In this document: piece after piece, positions 8,963-18,253 of the stretch
Layout of the letters: the number at the start of each line of letters is the position of its first letter
Position numbering within the stretch: the stretch's first letter is position 1
DNA from: Helicobacter pylori NQ4053
GTDB taxonomy: Bacteria; Campylobacterota; Campylobacteria; Campylobacterales; Helicobacteraceae
DNA length: 64,000 bases
Direction: 5' to 3'
Assembly (NCBI RefSeq): GCF_000274605.1
Contig: NZ_AKNV01000004.1
Coordinates: forward strand, 235,918-299,917
The notes under the pieces: generated by a model
The model's database searches: none
What the model saw: only the letters and a program-made list of their open reading frames with translations
Told to the model about the DNA's origin: nothing
Made by a program: the position numbers and the translations under genes

Positions 8963-9976
8963 CTACAAAAACGCTTCTAACTTATAAGCTTTTTTATGCT
9001 CTTGTTTCAAATCCATGTAAGCGTTTAAAAGCATGTATTCTTCAAAGGATAAAACCGCTAGATGCTCCTTAGCGAGATCGTTCATTTCTAATTCTAACAA
9101 CACGAATAGAAAGGCTTTTTGCGCCTTATCGTCTTCTTGGCTTAAAATCTCAAAAAATTGGAACCATTGATCAGGGACAAGAAATTTTTGCGCTTTTTGC
9201 GCGAGCTGTAAATAATCGTTCTTGTCATAACCCACCCTTTTGCAAAGCTCTGAAATCTTTAAAGTGTCCGTGTTTAAAGATTTTTCAAAAAAGGCTTTTA
9301 AAAAAGATTTCACGCACTCTTTATCCAAGTTATCTTGCATCGCATTCAAAGCCTTCAAAACCTCTTTTTTGCTGCCTTTTTGGGCAATTTCTATAAAAGC
9401 GTAGCGGCGTAATTCCAAAGGGATTTGCGCGTTTGTTAAAACTTCAAAGGCGTTTTTCAAATCGTTATGGATGAAAGCCTTCAAGCGTTTAGAAAAATAA
9501 GCATGCTCATAGGCCAGAGAGTGCTTAGCGTGATCTTTAGGCTCAAGAGTGTTATTTTCTATATTGTGGTAATGCTTAAAAAGGTTATCCACTTTTTCGC
9601 ACCCGCTATTTGGCGTGTTTAAATCAGCCTTTAAATCATAGCGGGCTAAAATTTGAGAGAGGTTTTTAGCGAGATCGCTTTTAAATTTCGTTTTTAAAAA
9701 AGTCTTTTGAGTGTCTTGGGATAGGATTTGTTTGAGCAATTTGTCAAAATCCCTTTTTTCGTGGTATAAGCGGATTTTGTGGCTGAGATTGTGTTTGAAT
9801 AAAAAAACCCATGAAAAAAAAGCGAACATGCCTAAAACGCCCATAAGCCATACCGCAATGGGAAGATTAAAGCTGTAACTCCCTAAATTGAAGGCGTAAG
9901 CTTGTGGATCAATACTATAAACAAACACGCCAAAACCCACAATGAACAAAAATGTAAAGATAATGTAAAAACGCAT
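8963..9976 (-). CDS. Conserved membrane-anchored hypothetical protein
   Basis: 337 aa. Two hydrophobic segments lie at the N-terminus (YIIFTFLFIVGFGVFVYSI at residues 4-22 and about 40-62), like the two-helix membrane anchor of LapA/HemY-type proteins. A long alpha-helical soluble part follows with repeated Leu/Ala-rich helices, compatible with TPR-like repeats. No catalytic motif is visible. It ends the minus-strand run accD - rlmH - this gene, with 9 bases to rlmH. A scaffold or assembly role is only a guess. Confidence 0.75.
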   Translation of the reverse strand: MRFYIIFTFLFIVGFGVFVYSIDPQAYAFNLGSYSFNLPIAVWLMGVLGMFAFFSWVFLFKHNLSHKIRLYHEKRDFDKLLKQILSQDTQKTFLKTKFKSDLAKNLSQILARYDLKADLNTPNSGCEKVDNLFKHYHNIENNTLEPKDHAKHSLAYEHAYFSKRLKAFIHNDLKNAFEVLTNAQIPLELRRYAFIEIAQKGSKKEVLKALNAMQDNLDKECVKSFLKAFFEKSLNTDTLKISELCKRVGYDKNDYLQLAQKAQKFLVPDQWFQFFEILSQEDDKAQKAFLFVLLELEMNDLAKEHLAVLSFEEYMLLNAYMDLKQEHKKAYKLEAFL

Positions 9977-9985
9977 GCACGCCTC

Positions 9986-10441
9986 CTATTTATGGTATGG
10001 ATGCTTAAAAATAATGCTTAAAGCCCTATAGATTTGCTCGCATAAGACAATTTTAGCCACTTCATGGCTAAAAGTCATCTCGCTCAAACTCCAAGCTTGA
10101 CAATCTTTTAAAAAATTTTCTTCAAACCCATACGCTCCAGCGATAAAAAAATTAATATTAAGATGATTTTCTAACATTTTACTAAACGCAAAGCTATCGC
10201 CCCTTTGAGCTTTAGGGTGTAAAGCAATATTTTTTGCCTTAGGGTTTAAATACGGCTCAAAGGCTAGAGAGTAGCTTTTTTGAGCGAGTTCTTTAGAAAC
10301 TTTTTGAGCGTTGGCGGTATTTTTAGGGAACAAATCCACTAATTCCAACTCGCAATCAAACTGCCTGCATTGCTTTTGATAGATTTTCACTAACTCTAGG
10401 GGCGAACTTTTAGCGATAGAATACACCACGCAACGCATCAA
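9986..10441 (-). CDS. rlmH: 23S rRNA pseudouridine-1915 N3-methyltransferase RlmH
   Basis: SPOUT-class SAM-dependent methyltransferase of 151 aa that methylates pseudouridine 1915 of 23S rRNA in assembled ribosomes. Family motifs are present: NFFIAGAYGFEENF (SAM-binding knot) near residue 95, and the C-terminal block WSLSEMTFSHEVAKIVLCEQ ending IFKHPYHK. The open frame starts MM; the second Met, three bases in, may be the true start. It is 10 bases downstream of accD. Confidence 0.94.
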   Translation of the reverse strand: MMRCVVYSIAKSSPLELVKIYQKQCRQFDCELELVDLFPKNTANAQKVSKELAQKSYSLAFEPYLNPKAKNIALHPKAQRGDSFAFSKMLENHLNINFFIAGAYGFEENFLKDCQAWSLSEMTFSHEVAKIVLCEQIYRALSIIFKHPYHK

Positions 10442-10451
10442 TGTTAAAACT

Positions 10452-11321
10452 TTAAAAAATCTTTGAAGTCTTATGCGTCATCATAGCGATGAGATCGCTC
10501 AAAGTTTTTTTCAAATCCTTCCTATGCACAATCATATCAATCAAGCCATGCTCTAATAAAAATTCCGCCGTTTGAAAGCCCTCAGGCAAATCCGCCCCTA
10601 TGGTTTGTTTAATCACCCTAGGCCCTGCAAAACCTATCATCGCCCCAGGCTCTGCGATAATGAGATCCCCTAAAAACGCAAAAGACGCGCTAACGCCCCC
10701 ATAAGTGGGATCGCTTAAGAGCGAAATGAAAGGGAGTCTGGCCTCACTCAATCGGTTCAAAGCCGCACTCGTTTTAGCCATTTGCATGAGCGAATAAGTG
10801 GATTCTTGCATCCTAGCCCCCCCACTCGCTGAAACAATCAATAACGCTTCTCTTTTAGCGACCGCGCGATTGATCGCTCTTACGATCTTTTCGCCCTCCA
10901 CAGAGCCTAAACTCCCCCCCATAAAGCTGAAATCAAACACCACGATCTGCAAAGGCATGCGGTTGATTTTAGCCTCACCGCTGATCACGGAGCTTGGGCG
11001 GTTAGTCCTTTTTTCGTATTTTTTAATGCGTTGTTTATAACTCTCTTTATCCACGAAATTTAAAGGATCATTAGGCCGTAAGTGCTTGTCAAACTCTTCA
11101 AAACTCCCCACATCGCATAAAAATTCAATCCTTTCAGTCGCATTCATGCGGAAATGGTAATGGCATTTCAAACACACGCTGTATTTACCAAACACTTCTT
11201 TATGATACATTAACGCATAACATTTAGGGCATTTCACCCAATGGCTTGGCTGTTCTTCCTTACTTGGTGCTGTCCGCAATTTATTGATCTTAAAATTTTT
11301 AAAGAAATCTGCAAATCCCAT
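10452..11321 (-). CDS. accD: Acetyl-CoA carboxylase carboxyltransferase subunit beta
   Basis: Beta subunit of the carboxyltransferase that makes malonyl-CoA for fatty-acid synthesis, acting with AccA. The length of 289 aa is normal. The N-terminal zinc ribbon (WVKCPKCYALMYHKE then VCLKCHYHF) spans residues 28-57. The crotonase-like domain shows VSASGGARMQESTYSLMQMA near residue 163 and AEPGAMIGFAGPRVI near residue 226. It is divergent from recO and heads the minus-strand group with rlmH. Confidence 0.97.
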   Translation of the reverse strand: MGFADFFKNFKINKLRTAPSKEEQPSHWVKCPKCYALMYHKEVFGKYSVCLKCHYHFRMNATERIEFLCDVGSFEEFDKHLRPNDPLNFVDKESYKQRIKKYEKRTNRPSSVISGEAKINRMPLQIVVFDFSFMGGSLGSVEGEKIVRAINRAVAKREALLIVSASGGARMQESTYSLMQMAKTSAALNRLSEARLPFISLLSDPTYGGVSASFAFLGDLIIAEPGAMIGFAGPRVIKQTIGADLPEGFQTAEFLLEHGLIDMIVHRKDLKKTLSDLIAMMTHKTSKIF

Positions 11322-11370
11322 GTTTTTCCTTAATTTTGCAGTTTTATTAGGATTGTATCCAAGTTTTGCT

Positions 11371-11376
11371 TATAAT
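11371..11376 (+). promoter_or_regulatory. Predicted -10 box for recO
   Basis: A perfect TATAAT in a TTGCTTATAATAAAA context, 27 bases before the recO ATG. H. pylori sigma-80 promoters depend mostly on an extended -10 and lack a firm -35, which fits. Predicted only. Confidence 0.55.
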
Positions 11377-11402
11377 AAAACAAAATTAGTTTAAGAGTAG
11401 CG

Positions 11403-12017
11403 ATGCAAGGGTTTCTTTTACAAACACAAAGCATAAGAGATGAAGATTTGATTGTGCGCGTTTTAACCAAAAACCAGCTCAAAACCCTCTATCGTTTCTA
11501 TGGCAAACGCCACAGCGTGCTGAATGTGGGGCGTAAAATTGATTTTGAAGAAGAAAACGATGATAAGTTTTTACCCAAATTAAGGAATATTTTGCATTTA
11601 GGCTATATTTGGGAAAGAGAAATGGAGCGCTTGTTTTTCTGGCAACGCTTTTGCACTCTTTTGTTCAAACATTTAGAGGGCGTGCATTCTTTGGATAGCA
11701 TCTATTTTGACACTTTAGATGATGGGGCTAGCAAACTCTCCAAGCAGCACCCCTTAAGAGTGATTTTAGAAATGTATGCAACGCTTTTGAATTTTGAAGG
11801 GCGCTTGCAAAGTTATCATTCTTGTTTTTTATGCGATAAAAAATTAGAAAATTCTGTCGCTTTAGCGCAAGGGTTTATTTTAGCGCACCCCTCTTGTTTG
11901 AAAGCTAAAAGCCTGGATTTAGAAAAAATCCAAGCTTTTTTTCACACTCAAAGCACGATTGATTTAGAATTAGAAGAAGTGGAAGAATTATGGCGCACGC
12001 TGAATTTAGGGTTTTGA
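11403..12017 (+). CDS. recO: DNA repair protein RecO
   Basis: Recombination mediator that, with RecR, loads RecA on SSB-coated DNA. 204 aa, the short epsilonproteobacterial form. The N-terminal OB-fold region begins MQGFLLQTQSIRDEDLIVRVLTK. The middle contains CFLCDKKL and later SCL, like the partial zinc-finger region of RecO. The sequence is diverged, so identification rests on overall pattern and on the conserved position divergent from accD. The next gene, a CinA-like deamidase, follows after 10 bases. Confidence 0.85.
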   Translation: MQGFLLQTQSIRDEDLIVRVLTKNQLKTLYRFYGKRHSVLNVGRKIDFEEENDDKFLPKLRNILHLGYIWEREMERLFFWQRFCTLLFKHLEGVHSLDSIYFDTLDDGASKLSKQHPLRVILEMYATLLNFEGRLQSYHSCFLCDKKLENSVALAQGFILAHPSCLKAKSLDLEKIQAFFHTQSTIDLELEEVEELWRTLNLGF

Positions 12018-12027
12018 AAGGTTAAAA

Positions 12028-12684
12028 ATGAAATTTAAATTTTTGAATATGGATAATGAGAGCGGTTTTATTTTGATTGAAAAAGAATTGAAACGATTGA
12101 AAATCACCGCTCAAGTCAAAGAAGATTGCATTGAATTAAAAGGCGATAATATCAAACAAGCGAAAGTTTATCTTCAAACGCTTTTTAACTCCAATATCGT
12201 GGAATTAGACGATCATCAAAAAAGTGCAAACGCTTTAATAGAGCGCTTGAAATCTTTAAATTTAAAAATTGCGGTGGCTGAAAGCTGCTCTGGGGGGTTA
12301 TTATCGCATGCATTCACTTCCATTAGCGGGGCTTCAGCGGTTTTTATGGGGGGTGTTGTGTGTTATAGTGAAGAGGTTAAGCGTGAATTATTGAAAGTCA
12401 ATGCCACGACTTTAAAAGTCTTTGGGGTTTATAGCGAAGAATGCGTGAAAGAAATGCTACTAGGCGTGTTTTTAAATTTTAAAGTGGATTTAGCGCTAGC
12501 GATCAGTGGGGTGGCTGGCCCTAATGGGGGGAACAAGGCTAATCCTGTAGGCACGATTTACATTGGTGCACAAAAGTTAGGATCTCAAGCTTTCATTGAT
12601 CGCTGTTTTTTTGAAGGCAATAGAGAAAGCATTCAAAATAAAAGCGTAGAGCATGCCTTAAACATGCTCGCTAGAATGCTATAA
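12028..12684 (+). CDS. CinA C-terminal domain protein (NMN amidohydrolase-like)
   Basis: 218 aa. Residues about 65-218 match the CinA C-terminal / PncC domain, which deamidates nicotinamide mononucleotide in pyridine nucleotide recycling. The signature runs IAVAESCSGGLLSHAFTSIS, then GGVVCYSEEVKRELL and ALAISGVAGPNGGNKANPVG. The first about 60 residues are unrelated to the CinA N-terminal molybdopterin-like domain and have no family that I know. Linked to recO with a 10-base gap. Confidence 0.85.
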   Translation: MKFKFLNMDNESGFILIEKELKRLKITAQVKEDCIELKGDNIKQAKVYLQTLFNSNIVELDDHQKSANALIERLKSLNLKIAVAESCSGGLLSHAFTSISGASAVFMGGVVCYSEEVKRELLKVNATTLKVFGVYSEECVKEMLLGVFLNFKVDLALAISGVAGPNGGNKANPVGTIYIGAQKLGSQAFIDRCFFEGNRESIQNKSVEHALNMLARML

Positions 12685-12686
12685 AA

Positions 12687-13253
12687 CTACCTTAAAGCGC
12701 AAACGCTACCAAATTCTTTTTGAGCGACCTTAGCGATGTAAGCGATTTCATTATCGTTAAGGTTTTCAACGCTCGCTTTTAAATACCTTTTGATTTGCTC
12801 AATCTGGCAACCCACTAGCTTGATTTTCACCACAGCTATCTCCGATTTTAAATTCGTGTAGGTGTAGGCTACTTGGATCTTAGTCGCTAGGTAGTTATAG
12901 ATAGCGTAGCTGATATTCGTAGCCGTTTGCTCGGACTCGTGGAATTGCTCCATGAAGCGTTTTTTATACTTCAACATGATTTCATGAAAAACCACGATCA
13001 AGCTCAATTTAGCGTTTAAAGTCGCTTGCTCAATCCCTAAATATTTATTATTAACAGGGATATACGCCACGCCCATTTCTTCGTAGGGGACTTTAGGGTC
13101 TTCAAAAACCCAAGCAGGAGCATCAGACAATTCTGATTTCATGCCCTTTAAATCAGAGACTAAAATCCCATCATCTCTTAAAAGACTCTTAGCGCTTAAT
13201 GAAACGCTTGAAAACACCCCTAAAAGAGCGATTAAAACCATTCTTTTAAACAA
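12687..13253 (-). CDS. Secreted hypothetical protein
   Basis: 188 aa beginning with a clear signal peptide (MFKRMVLIALLGVFSSVSLS followed by AKS), so exported to the periplasm or beyond. Two cysteines near the C-terminus (VGCQIEQ and SVCALR) could form a disulphide. No catalytic motif. Faces the CinA-like gene tail to tail with a 2-base gap, and is transcribed from the region downstream of rdxA. Conserved at this place in H. pylori genomes; function unknown to me. Confidence 0.8.
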   Translation of the reverse strand: MFKRMVLIALLGVFSSVSLSAKSLLRDDGILVSDLKGMKSELSDAPAWVFEDPKVPYEEMGVAYIPVNNKYLGIEQATLNAKLSLIVVFHEIMLKYKKRFMEQFHESEQTATNISYAIYNYLATKIQVAYTYTNLKSEIAVVKIKLVGCQIEQIKRYLKASVENLNDNEIAYIAKVAQKEFGSVCALR

Positions 13254-13317
13254 AATACCACTCCTTAAACTTTAATTTAGGTTTGATTATAGTTAAAAAG
13301 TTTTTGATTTTGTTTAA

Positions 13318-13950
13318 TCACAACCAAGTAATTGCATCAACTTTTGATTTTCTTGATTTTTGGCTCGCTTCTGCCACCCTCTTACCCAAAGCGATCAAGC
13401 ATGCGATTTTAGGCTTATTGATACGCTCTTCTAAAACTTCGCCCACTTTTAAAGGATCAAAACCTCCAATAATGCAACTATCCAATCCCATTAAGCTCAC
13501 GCCCATGCAAATTTGCCCCACAGCGATATAGCATTGCTCTAAAATATAGCTTTCTAATCTTTGCATGCTGTGGTTGAATCTCACGCCAAGCATTTGAGCA
13601 AAAGAGGGGATCACTCTGACTTTATAAGACTCCGGGTAAAGGTTTTGCATGTAGTGGCCGTGTGGTAACAACTCGCTGGGTTTTAAAGAGCATACCACCA
13701 TTAACGCTGAAGCGCTTTTAATCATTTCTTCATTAAAATAGCTGTGCGCTGCAATTTGTTTTTTTAAATCCTTATTAGTAACCATCACAAAATGCCATGG
13801 CTGCGTGTTGTAAGAGCTTGGCGATAGCCTGGCGATTTCAGCGATTTCTTCTAATTCTGTGCTAGAAAACTCATAATGGCTATCAAACATCTTGCAAGAA
13901 TGGCGTTCGTTCAGTAATTGTCTTCTTTTTTCTTGATCCAAAAATTTCAT
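13318..13950 (-). CDS. rdxA: Oxygen-insensitive NAD(P)H nitroreductase RdxA
   Basis: FMN-dependent nitroreductase of 210 aa that reduces nitroaromatics in the cytoplasm. In H. pylori its activity activates metronidazole, and loss-of-function mutations are the classic cause of resistance. The protein starts [20 protein letters not shown], has the FMN contacts [14 protein letters not shown] near residue 40 and [17 protein letters not shown] near residue 150, and ends [10 protein letters not shown]. It is full length, without premature stop. Its ATG overlaps the 3' end of lgt by 4 bases. Confidence 0.97.
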   Translation of the reverse strand: MKFLDQEKRRQLLNERHSCKMFDSHYEFSSTELEEIAEIARLSPSSYNTQPWHFVMVTNKDLKKQIAAHSYFNEEMIKSASALMVVCSLKPSELLPHGHYMQNLYPESYKVRVIPSFAQMLGVRFNHSMQRLESYILEQCYIAVGQICMGVSLMGLDSCIIGGFDPLKVGEVLEERINKPKIACLIALGKRVAEASQKSRKSKVDAITWL

Positions 13951-14807
13951 GGATTTTCCTTTATTTTTTTAGAATTTTTTGTAGCATACAATAAAATCCC
14001 TAATGAAACAATTACCATAAATAAGCTTAAAATCTGCCCCATGCTCAAATTTAAAAAATAAACCCCCATTTGGCTATCCGGCTCTCTGTAAAACTCTGCA
14101 ATAAAGCGCATCAAGGAATACCCCAAGCCATAAACCACAATGAGCAACCCATGCGTTTTGGTGTGTTTTTTAGCCCACATTACCATTAAAAACACGATAA
14201 CCCCCTCTAAAAACGCTTCAATCAACTGGCTGGGATAACGCAATTGATTATCCACCATAATGCCTATGATTTGCCCTAAATGGCTGTCTTTGGGGACAAC
14301 CCTCCCCACCAGCTCCTGGTTTAAAAAATTCCCAATCCTCCCAAAAACATACCCTAAAGGCAGGCTGATCGCAATCAAATCCAAATAAATCAAAAGCTTT
14401 TTCAAATCCTTACGGCTATAAAGATACGAAGCGATCAAAAACCCCACCAACCCCCCATGATAGCTCATCCCACGAATGCCTACAAAATTCCCATGGCTAT
14501 CAAAAGGGTTAAAGATTTGCCAAAAATGCGTCAAATAATAGCCAGAATTAGGCTCATAAATAAGAATGTATCCTATCCTTGCCCCTAGCACAATGCCAAG
14601 CTCCGCCCATAGAAAATAACTCTCAAATTCCTTCCTTTCAATGGGGAATCGCTTGGGGTCTTTTTGGATCATTCTTAACGCCATGTAAAAAGCGGTAACA
14701 ATCGCGCACGCATACGCCAAACCATACCAATGCACATCAATACCGCCAAGACTAAAAGCGATGGGGTTAAATCGTTCATAAATCGTATTCCAAGCGTTCA
14801 TGCTCAT
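13947..14807 (-). CDS. lgt: Prolipoprotein diacylglyceryl transferase
   Basis: Inner-membrane enzyme that attaches diacylglycerol from phosphatidylglycerol to the lipobox cysteine of prolipoproteins. 286 aa with seven predicted membrane segments. The Lgt signature [15 protein letters not shown] is near residue 160 and the catalytic-region motif [12 protein letters not shown] near residue 113. Only 2 bases separate it from the pseudouridine synthase gene upstream, and it overlaps rdxA by 4 bases. Confidence 0.96.
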   Translation of the reverse strand: MSMNAWNTIYERFNPIAFSLGGIDVHWYGLAYACAIVTAFYMALRMIQKDPKRFPIERKEFESYFLWAELGIVLGARIGYILIYEPNSGYYLTHFWQIFNPFDSHGNFVGIRGMSYHGGLVGFLIASYLYSRKDLKKLLIYLDLIAISLPLGYVFGRIGNFLNQELVGRVVPKDSHLGQIIGIMVDNQLRYPSQLIEAFLEGVIVFLMVMWAKKHTKTHGLLIVVYGLGYSLMRFIAEFYREPDSQMGVYFLNLSMGQILSLFMVIVSLGILLYATKNSKKIKENP

Positions 14808-14809
14808 CC

Positions 14810-15538
14810 TTAAATTTCAAATTCTTTAGGAGCGATCGCTTCAAATTCATACCCTAGCAGCGCGATTTTATGCGCATGGAGCATCAAGCGTTTGGCTGAA
14901 CTTGGCTCGTTATTATAAAGCGTATCGCCTATAATGGGGTGGTTGATGTGCTTTAAATGGACTCTGATTTGGTGGGTTCTTCCGGTTTTGATCCCCACTT
15001 TTAAAAGGGTTTTTTTATTGATGATTTTTAAGGGCGTGATGATTGTAACCGCTTCTTGCCCTTTTTTAGAGATCTTGCTAAACGCTTTAGTGGTTTTAAT
15101 CGTAAGAATGGGGGCGTTGATTTCTCGCTCTTCTTCTATGATGCCTTGAACGAGAGCTAAATACTCCTTTTTAACCGCCCTGTCTTTAAAAGCCTTTTTA
15201 GCTTTTAAATGGAACTCTGAATTTTCTTTCACCAATAAAATCACCCCGCTTGTTTCTTTATCCAAGCGGTGCAACAAAACCCAACCTTTGAAAAAAGAGA
15301 CTAAATCATAGCTCTCTATAAAAGGAGGTTTAAAAAGAGCTAGAATGTTTTCATCTTCAAAAATCACGCTGGGTTTTTCAACCTTTTGGACGCTAAAGCA
15401 CGTGTTTTTGGGCAATTCTTTTCTGGCGACCATCAATTTCTTCCCCCCTATGCTCACTAACCCCAAATCGATCAAAGCTTTAGCTTTTTTATGCGAAATG
15501 TTTTCTTGAACGCTCAATATTTTATAAGCTTTTTCCAT
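14810..15538 (-). CDS. RluA/RluD-family pseudouridine synthase
   Basis: 242-aa RNA pseudouridine synthase. The N-terminus (SVQENISHKKAKALIDLGLV) resembles an S4 RNA-binding domain. The catalytic block is LLHRLDKETSGVILLVKENS, whose aspartate in HRLDKETSG is the invariant nucleophile. Also seen are KKEYLALVQG and GRTHQIRVHLKHINHPIIGD. The RNA target (23S rRNA or tRNA) cannot be told from sequence alone. It forms an operon with waaA upstream and lgt downstream. Confidence 0.92.
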   Translation of the reverse strand: MEKAYKILSVQENISHKKAKALIDLGLVSIGGKKLMVARKELPKNTCFSVQKVEKPSVIFEDENILALFKPPFIESYDLVSFFKGWVLLHRLDKETSGVILLVKENSEFHLKAKKAFKDRAVKKEYLALVQGIIEEEREINAPILTIKTTKAFSKISKKGQEAVTIITPLKIINKKTLLKVGIKTGRTHQIRVHLKHINHPIIGDTLYNNEPSSAKRLMLHAHKIALLGYEFEAIAPKEFEI

Positions 15539-15549
15539 GTTTATCCTTT

Positions 15550-16731
15550 TTAATGTTTAATGAAGGCGAGCAATTCGTTTAAATCATGCCCATTTTCTAA
15601 AAAACGTGCCACGCCTAAATTTTTGTAATCTAAAAGAGCGTCTAACAAATCCTCTTTTGGAACGATTTTATAAGGCTTGATTAATTCAAACAACGCTACT
15701 TGGTTGAAAATATACTCCCCTGTGATTAGGCACGCATTAAAAAACGCCGGCTCTAAAGGGTTATGCCCCCCCATTTTGACAAACGAACCCCCTAAAATGA
15801 CAATGTCTGCGATTTTGTAGAAGTTATTCAATTCCCCCAAGCTATCCACTAACAAAATATCGCATTCCACAAAACCCTTTGAAGAAAAACACTCCAAACT
15901 AAAAGGCGTCGTTTTTAAAATATCTTGCAACAAATTCCGCACGCTTTTAAAACGCTCCGGGTGGCGCGGCACGATAAAGAGCCTTGCGTTTTTAAAAGTC
16001 TTTTTCAATTCTAAAAACGCTTTTAACCCCAATTCCTCTTCGCCCTCATGCGTGCTGGCTAAAACAATGTTTAAAGTGCTTGGGTTTTTAGGGTAAAACG
16101 AAGTGATCACAGGCTTTGAAAAACGCTTGATATTCAAAAAATCCACCACTTTTTTTGCCCCTAGATTCAACAAGCGCTTTTGATCGTCCTTGCTTTGCGC
16201 TAAAATCAAATCAATGCGTTTGAATAAAAGCGCATAAAAAAAAGAAAAACGCTGGTACTTGGGGTAAGAACGAACGCTGATCCTAGCGTTAATGAGCATG
16301 GTTTTTGCCCCCAATTTTTGAGCCGTATCAAACACATTAAACCACAATTCCGCTTCTGTAACCACCAAAGTTTTTAAGCGTTTTAAGTTTTTTTTCCATG
16401 CAAATAATAGGGTTTCAAAAGGCAGGTAACGCACTTCTATGTGTTGAGAATGCTGGTAAGTTTGAGCGGCTAATTCAAAGCCGGTATTAGTGGTAACGCT
16501 GATTAAAATCGACTCTTTTAAAGCTTGAATGATTGGCTCTAAGGATTTGACCTCCCCATAAGAGCATGCATGAAACCAAAAAATCGGCTCGCTTTTTAAA
16601 AGATTGTCTTTGAGAAAAAAACGGGCTTTCAAAGAATGGCGGTATTTTTCCTTAAAACTCCAAAAAAAGATGAAAGGCACACCAAGAAGATGCCCCAAAG
16701 TTAACAATAAAAGGTAGAAAAACTTAAACAA
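15550..16731 (-). CDS. waaA: Kdo transferase WaaA (KdtA)
   Basis: GT30 glycosyltransferase that adds Kdo from CMP-Kdo to the lipid A precursor at the inner membrane. 393 aa. An N-terminal hydrophobic anchor (FFYLLLLTLGHLLGVPFIFF) is followed by WFHACSYGEVKSLEPII near residue 50 with the catalytic glutamate. Then ISVTTNTGFELA, INARISVRSYPKY, and the C-terminal donor-site ILGGSFVKMGGHNPLEPAFF near residue 320. H. pylori carries a single Kdo. Start and neighbour HP0958-type gene are separated by one base. Confidence 0.95.
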   Translation of the reverse strand: MFKFFYLLLLTLGHLLGVPFIFFWSFKEKYRHSLKARFFLKDNLLKSEPIFWFHACSYGEVKSLEPIIQALKESILISVTTNTGFELAAQTYQHSQHIEVRYLPFETLLFAWKKNLKRLKTLVVTEAELWFNVFDTAQKLGAKTMLINARISVRSYPKYQRFSFFYALLFKRIDLILAQSKDDQKRLLNLGAKKVVDFLNIKRFSKPVITSFYPKNPSTLNIVLASTHEGEEELGLKAFLELKKTFKNARLFIVPRHPERFKSVRNLLQDILKTTPFSLECFSSKGFVECDILLVDSLGELNNFYKIADIVILGGSFVKMGGHNPLEPAFFNACLITGEYIFNQVALFELIKPYKIVPKEDLLDALLDYKNLGVARFLENGHDLNELLAFIKH

Positions 16732-17511
16732 TCAGACGGATTCTTGGCTTTCTTTTTGACTTTCTTTTGGTTGGCTTTCTTTTGGAGGTTGAGCGCTGTT
16801 TTCATACGCGCCCTCAGCGTATAAAATACGCCCGCAATACGGGCAAGTGATCATATCCCCACTCGTTAGCACTTCGGTATAAATCTTATCATTCAGTCTA
16901 ATAAAACAACCCCCACAAGCCTGTTTTTTGATCGTTACAATGCTTGTGTTTTTCGCCCATCTTCTGATCCTTTCATAAAAGCTATAGATTTTAGGCTCGG
17001 TTTTTTCCACGAGTTCTTCTTTCTTTTTAAAGATAATTTGCTGGGTTTCTTTGATGTTTTTGACTTCGTTTTCCACTAAGCTTTCCAATTCCAGTGCTAA
17101 TTTTTCAAGCTCTAGCATTTCTTTTTTCAAATCCTCTTGTTTTTCGCTTTTGTGCTTGATTTCATTTTGCAGGTTTTCAATTTCTCTGTTGGCTTGGTTG
17201 GATCGTTCTTTAGCAATATCTTCTTCAATGTTTAAAGAGCGCAATTCCCTTTCGGATTTGATCTCGCTCATTTTCTTTTGGATACTGGCGATTTTAGCGT
17301 TCGTGTCTTGTAGGGTTTGCTCGTTTTTAGAAACCTGTAATTTTAGGACTAATTTTTCCTCTTCTAAATTCAAAATCGCTTTATTTTTAGCTTCTTTATC
17401 ATTCAAGGCCTTATCCAAGTCTTTCCGTTTTTCTCTGATCAACGGCTCTAAGGAGTCAATTTCTTTATCCAAATGCGAAATTTCAATCAATTGTTTGAGG
17501 TGGGTGTTCAT
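16732..17511 (-). CDS. Zinc-ribbon coiled-coil protein (HP0958 type, flagellar regulation)
   Basis: 259 aa. Residues 1-165 form a long antiparallel coiled coil rich in Lys/Glu heptads. A zinc ribbon follows with CGGC near residue 197 and CPYC near residue 221. This is the HP0958 (CT398/FlgZ-like) protein, known in H. pylori to stabilise RpoN and to bind flaA mRNA, so that it is needed for flagellation. The extreme C-terminus repeats the unit KESQ several times, a low-complexity tail that may vary in length between strains. Adjoins waaA and is preceded by the Nif3-like gene with a 9-base gap. Confidence 0.9.
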   Translation of the reverse strand: MNTHLKQLIEISHLDKEIDSLEPLIREKRKDLDKALNDKEAKNKAILNLEEEKLVLKLQVSKNEQTLQDTNAKIASIQKKMSEIKSERELRSLNIEEDIAKERSNQANREIENLQNEIKHKSEKQEDLKKEMLELEKLALELESLVENEVKNIKETQQIIFKKKEELVEKTEPKIYSFYERIRRWAKNTSIVTIKKQACGGCFIRLNDKIYTEVLTSGDMITCPYCGRILYAEGAYENSAQPPKESQPKESQKESQESV

Positions 17512-17520
17512 CGCTTTCCT

Positions 17521-18252
17521 TTAAATGATTTGCAAGGGGTTTTTAAAATTCTCTATTGTAACCAAATAATTAAAAGAATGCAAAATTTCAGCCACAATGA
17601 GTGCGAAACCCCTTTCGCTATAATAATGCGTGGCGTCAATCAAGCTTATCCCTAAAGATTGAGCGATCATAGCGTCATGGTATTTCACATCGCCTGTAAT
17701 CAAACAGCTTTGCGCTTTTAAAGAAGAAAACATGGACGCTCCCGATCCGCACACAAACGCTAAATCTTTAATGATTGGAGAACTTTTGACACACGCTAAT
17801 AATCCCACCCCTAAAGAAGATTTGATTTTTTTCACCAACGCATCAAATTCTATATTAGCGTTTTCTTTCACTAACATAAGACCTTTTTCCATCAAGCCAT
17901 CAAACCCTAAAAGCGCGCTAGCGAAATGCTTGTTTAAATGCGTTTTGTCAAAATTCGTGTGCATGCTAATGACTGAAATGTTTTTTTGGATTAAGATTTT
18001 TAAAATATTCCCCGGATAAGCCTCATCATTAAGCGTTTTTAAGGGCTTGAAAATTAAAGGGTGGTGCGTGATGATTAGGGCGTTTTGTGGGGCGTTTAGA
18101 GCGATTTTAGGCGTGATTTCTAAGCATGCGACAATCTCGCTAAACTCGCTATTTCCACTCCCCACATTCAACCCGCTATTATCCCACAATTCTTGGAGTT
18201 CAAAAGGCGAAAGGCGGTTCAAAACTCCCAACACTTCTTTGACTAACGCCAT
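17521..18252 (-). CDS. Nif3-like dinuclear metal center protein
   Basis: 243 aa protein of the NIF3/YbgI/GTP-cyclohydrolase-1 type 2-like family. Metal-binding motifs include ALIITHHPLIFKPLKT near residue 58, ISMHTNFDKTHLNKHFA near residue 95, and the late ITGDVKYHDAM and ERGFALIVAEIL blocks. A core GLNVGSG near residue 26 is also diagnostic. The family's physiological reaction is unsettled. It starts 1 base after glyQ ends, so the gene is co-transcribed with glyQ. Confidence 0.9.
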   Translation of the reverse strand: MALVKEVLGVLNRLSPFELQELWDNSGLNVGSGNSEFSEIVACLEITPKIALNAPQNALIITHHPLIFKPLKTLNDEAYPGNILKILIQKNISVISMHTNFDKTHLNKHFASALLGFDGLMEKGLMLVKENANIEFDALVKKIKSSLGVGLLACVKSSPIIKDLAFVCGSGASMFSSLKAQSCLITGDVKYHDAMIAQSLGISLIDATHYYSERGFALIVAEILHSFNYLVTIENFKNPLQII

Positions 18253-18253
18253 T

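Noticed and set aside
13318..13950. Possible resistance-type disruption of rdxA
   Set aside because: The gene reads intact from start to stop with FMN-contact blocks present, so no loss-of-function lesion is seen.
17051..17524. 157-codon plus-strand ORF opposite the zinc-ribbon coiled-coil gene
   Set aside because: Ser/Phe-rich reading of the antisense of a Lys/Glu coiled coil, a common artefact.
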